In this document: positions 4,899 to 5,935 of the stretch, piece by piece
Layout of the letters: every line of letters begins with the position of its first letter
How positions within the stretch are numbered: the first letter of the stretch is position 1
Assembly: GCA_030743445.1 (NCBI GenBank)
Contig: JASLSL010000229.1
Coordinates: 1-5,935, forward strand
Length of the DNA stretch: 5,935 nt
Source: Alphaproteobacteria bacterium
GTDB lineage: Bacteria; Pseudomonadota; Alphaproteobacteria; UBA8366
Direction of reading: 5' to 3'
Notes under the pieces: generated by a model
Databases searched by the model: none
Seen by the model: the letters and a program-made list of their open reading frames with translations, nothing else
Told to the model about the DNA's origin: nothing
Translations under genes and position numbers: made by a program

Positions 4899-5516
4899 GT
4901 GCCCGATCCGATCGACTGGGGACAGGCCCTGCCCTATTTCCTGGCGGCGTTGGCCATCTCCTACCTGATCGGGGCGATTCCGTTCGGCCTGTTGGTGACG
5001 CGGGTCGCCGGGCTCGGCGACATCCGCGATATCGGCTCGGGCAACATCGGCGCGACCAACGTGCTGCGCACCGGCCGCAAGGACCTGGCCGCCGCAACTG
5101 TGCTGCTCGACCTCGGCAAGGGGCTGGTGGCGGTCCTGATCGGCTGGCGCTATGGGCCCGACATCGCAGCGATCGCCGCACTCGGCGCGGTGCTCGGGCA
5201 CCTGTTTCCGATCTGGCTCAAGTTCCGCGGCGGCAAGGGGGTGGCGACGACCCTCGGCGCCTTGCTCGGCCTCGCGTTTCCGGTCGGCGGCCTCGCTTGC
5301 GTCACTTGGGCCGTCGTCGCGCTGGCGCTGCGCTACTCTTCGCTCTCGGCGCTCGTCGCGGTCGGCTTGGCGCCGGTCTATGCCTATCTGATGCAGGAAT
5401 TCCAGATCGCCGAGGTCGCGGGCGTCATGGCGGTCCTGATCTGGCTGCGCCACCACGCGAATATCCGGCGCTTGCTCAAGGGCAAGGAGCCCAAGATCGG
5501 GGCAAAACAGGCCTGA
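4899..5516 (+). CDS. plsY: Acyl-phosphate:glycerol-3-phosphate acyltransferase
   Basis: PlsY is an inner-membrane enzyme that moves an acyl group from acyl-phosphate (made by PlsX) to glycerol-3-phosphate, giving lysophosphatidic acid, the first step of phospholipid synthesis. The 205 residues show the three family motifs: DIGSGNIGATN (44-54), GHLFPIWLKFRGGKGVAT (100-117, glycine-rich, with H101, R110 and K113) and RHHANIRRLLKGKEPKIG (184-201). About five hydrophobic membrane segments are visible: roughly 11-35, 64-83, 88-105, 115-144 and 148-183, with the last two broad regions perhaps holding more than one. The length is normal for the family. It starts with GTG, three bases after the stop of the pyrC-like gene, behind a GGAAGG site. 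dprA follows after 18 bases in the same direction. The plsY-dprA neighbourhood is common in alphaproteobacteria; the pathways are unrelated, so the linkage probably reflects co-transcription only. Confidence 0.96.
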   Translation: MPDPIDWGQALPYFLAALAISYLIGAIPFGLLVTRVAGLGDIRDIGSGNIGATNVLRTGRKDLAAATVLLDLGKGLVAVLIGWRYGPDIAAIAALGAVLGHLFPIWLKFRGGKGVATTLGALLGLAFPVGGLACVTWAVVALALRYSSLSALVAVGLAPVYAYLMQEFQIAEVAGVMAVLIWLRHHANIRRLLKGKEPKIGAKQA

Positions 5517-5531
5517 TCCTTCCATAGCGCC

Positions 5532-5549
5532 GTCATGCATTCGCATGAC
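5532..5549 (+). promoter_or_regulatory. Perfect 7-bp hairpin covering the dprA start codon
   Basis: GTCATGC (5532-5538) and GCATGAC (5543-5549) are exact reverse complements around the four-base loop ATTC. The dprA ATG (5535-5537) lies in the 5' arm, so a folded mRNA would hide the start codon. No U-run follows, so it is not an intrinsic terminator. The same bases also encode the first residues MHSHD. Confidence 0.5.
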
Positions 5550-5935
5550 AGCCAAATCGATGGACACGAATCGGCGCTGATTTCGGACGCCGAACGCCTC
5601 GATCGCCTGCGCCTGATCCGCAGCGAGAACGTCGGCCCGATCACCTTCCGCCAACTGTTGGATCGGTTCGGCTCAGCGACGGCGGCGCTCGGCGCACTAC
5701 CCGAACTCGCGAGCCGTGGCGGCCGGCGACGCCCGCTCAAGCTCTGCCCCAGCGCGGTGGCCGAGCGCGAACTCGACGCGCTGCGGGAGATCGGCGCGGA
5801 ATTGATCCATATCGGCGAGGCCGACTACCCGGCCGTGCTGGCGGCGGCGGAGGGCGCGCCGCCGGTGCTCGCGGTGCTCGGCCATGCACACCTGCTGCAA
5901 CGCCGCGCCGTCGCCGTCGTCGGCGCCCGCAACGC
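5535..5935 (+). CDS. dprA: DNA processing protein DprA/Smf, N-terminal part (runs off right edge)
   Basis: DprA binds incoming single-stranded DNA during natural transformation and loads RecA on it; it is also kept in many bacteria not known to be competent. The window shows 133 complete codons. Residues 18-60 (DAERLDRLRLIRSENVGPIT, then FRQLLDRFGSATAAL) form the N-terminal helical, SAM-like domain. ELIHIGEADYPAVL (89-102) and APPVLAVLG (108-116) lead into the Rossmann-like DNA-binding domain, and AVAVVGARNA at the edge is the start of its VGxR(N/x)-type motif. The ATG at 5535 gives a short His-rich lead (MHSHDSQIDGHES) before family similarity starts. No Shine-Dalgarno is visible, and the start codon lies in a hairpin, so the start is moderately certain. 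It lies 18 bases after plsY and is probably in the same transcript. Confidence 0.93.
   Translation, partial: MHSHDSQIDGHESALISDAERLDRLRLIRSENVGPITFRQLLDRFGSATAALGALPELASRGGRRRPLKLCPSAVAERELDALREIGAELIHIGEADYPAVLAAAEGAPPVLAVLGHAHLLQRRAVAVVGARN

Noticed and set aside
4527..5654. 375-codon minus-strand open frame over the pyrC-like gene end, plsY and dprA start
   Set aside because: Shadow of well-identified plus-strand genes; Gln/Arg/Asp-rich composition typical of antisense GC-rich frames.

Overview
The window is GC-rich, almost wholly coding, and looks like a chromosomal housekeeping region of an alphaproteobacterium, most likely Rhodospirillales-like. This assignment rests on gene order and on the character of the proteins; no marker sequence was searched. 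The order gatA-gatC (leftward), then ruvX, pyrB, a pyrC-like gene, plsY and dprA (all rightward) is, from general knowledge, an arrangement typical of that class.

Layout. Positions 1-761 hold the leftward gatC gene and the first 158 codons of gatA, two subunits of the tRNA-dependent amidotransferase, joined by a 1-base TGATG overlap. A 153-base divergent intergenic region follows, with three perfect 12-bp tandem repeats. ruvX (pre-16S rRNA processing nuclease / putative Holliday junction resolvase family) spans 915-1382. Next comes a two-gene signalling unit, 1492-2525: a stand-alone response regulator with an unusual GPDRR-containing acidic tail, overlapping by ATGA a small HPt-like protein in which the phospho-accepting histidine position appears to be arginine. 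This pair sits inside the otherwise housekeeping block and is the most unusual part of the window. It has its own candidate promoter, overlapping a pair of 13-bp direct repeats.

The right half is a pyrimidine/lipid/DNA-uptake run. pyrB (aspartate carbamoyltransferase) has a candidate promoter so close to the ATG that its mRNA may be nearly leaderless. An 8-base gap separates it from a dihydroorotase homologue that has lost the HxH metal ligands and so is probably a structural partner of PyrB, not an enzyme. plsY (glycerol-3-phosphate acyltransferase) follows from a GTG start after a good Shine-Dalgarno. The start of dprA, open at the right edge, has its ATG inside a perfect 7-bp hairpin.

The genes work in different pathways (charged-tRNA correction, rRNA maturation, UMP synthesis, phospholipid initiation, ssDNA loading). 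I see no tRNA, rRNA, insertion sequence, CRISPR array, phage gene or obvious intrinsic terminator. No completely new system is evident; the best candidate for something under-described is the response regulator / histidine-less HPt pair.
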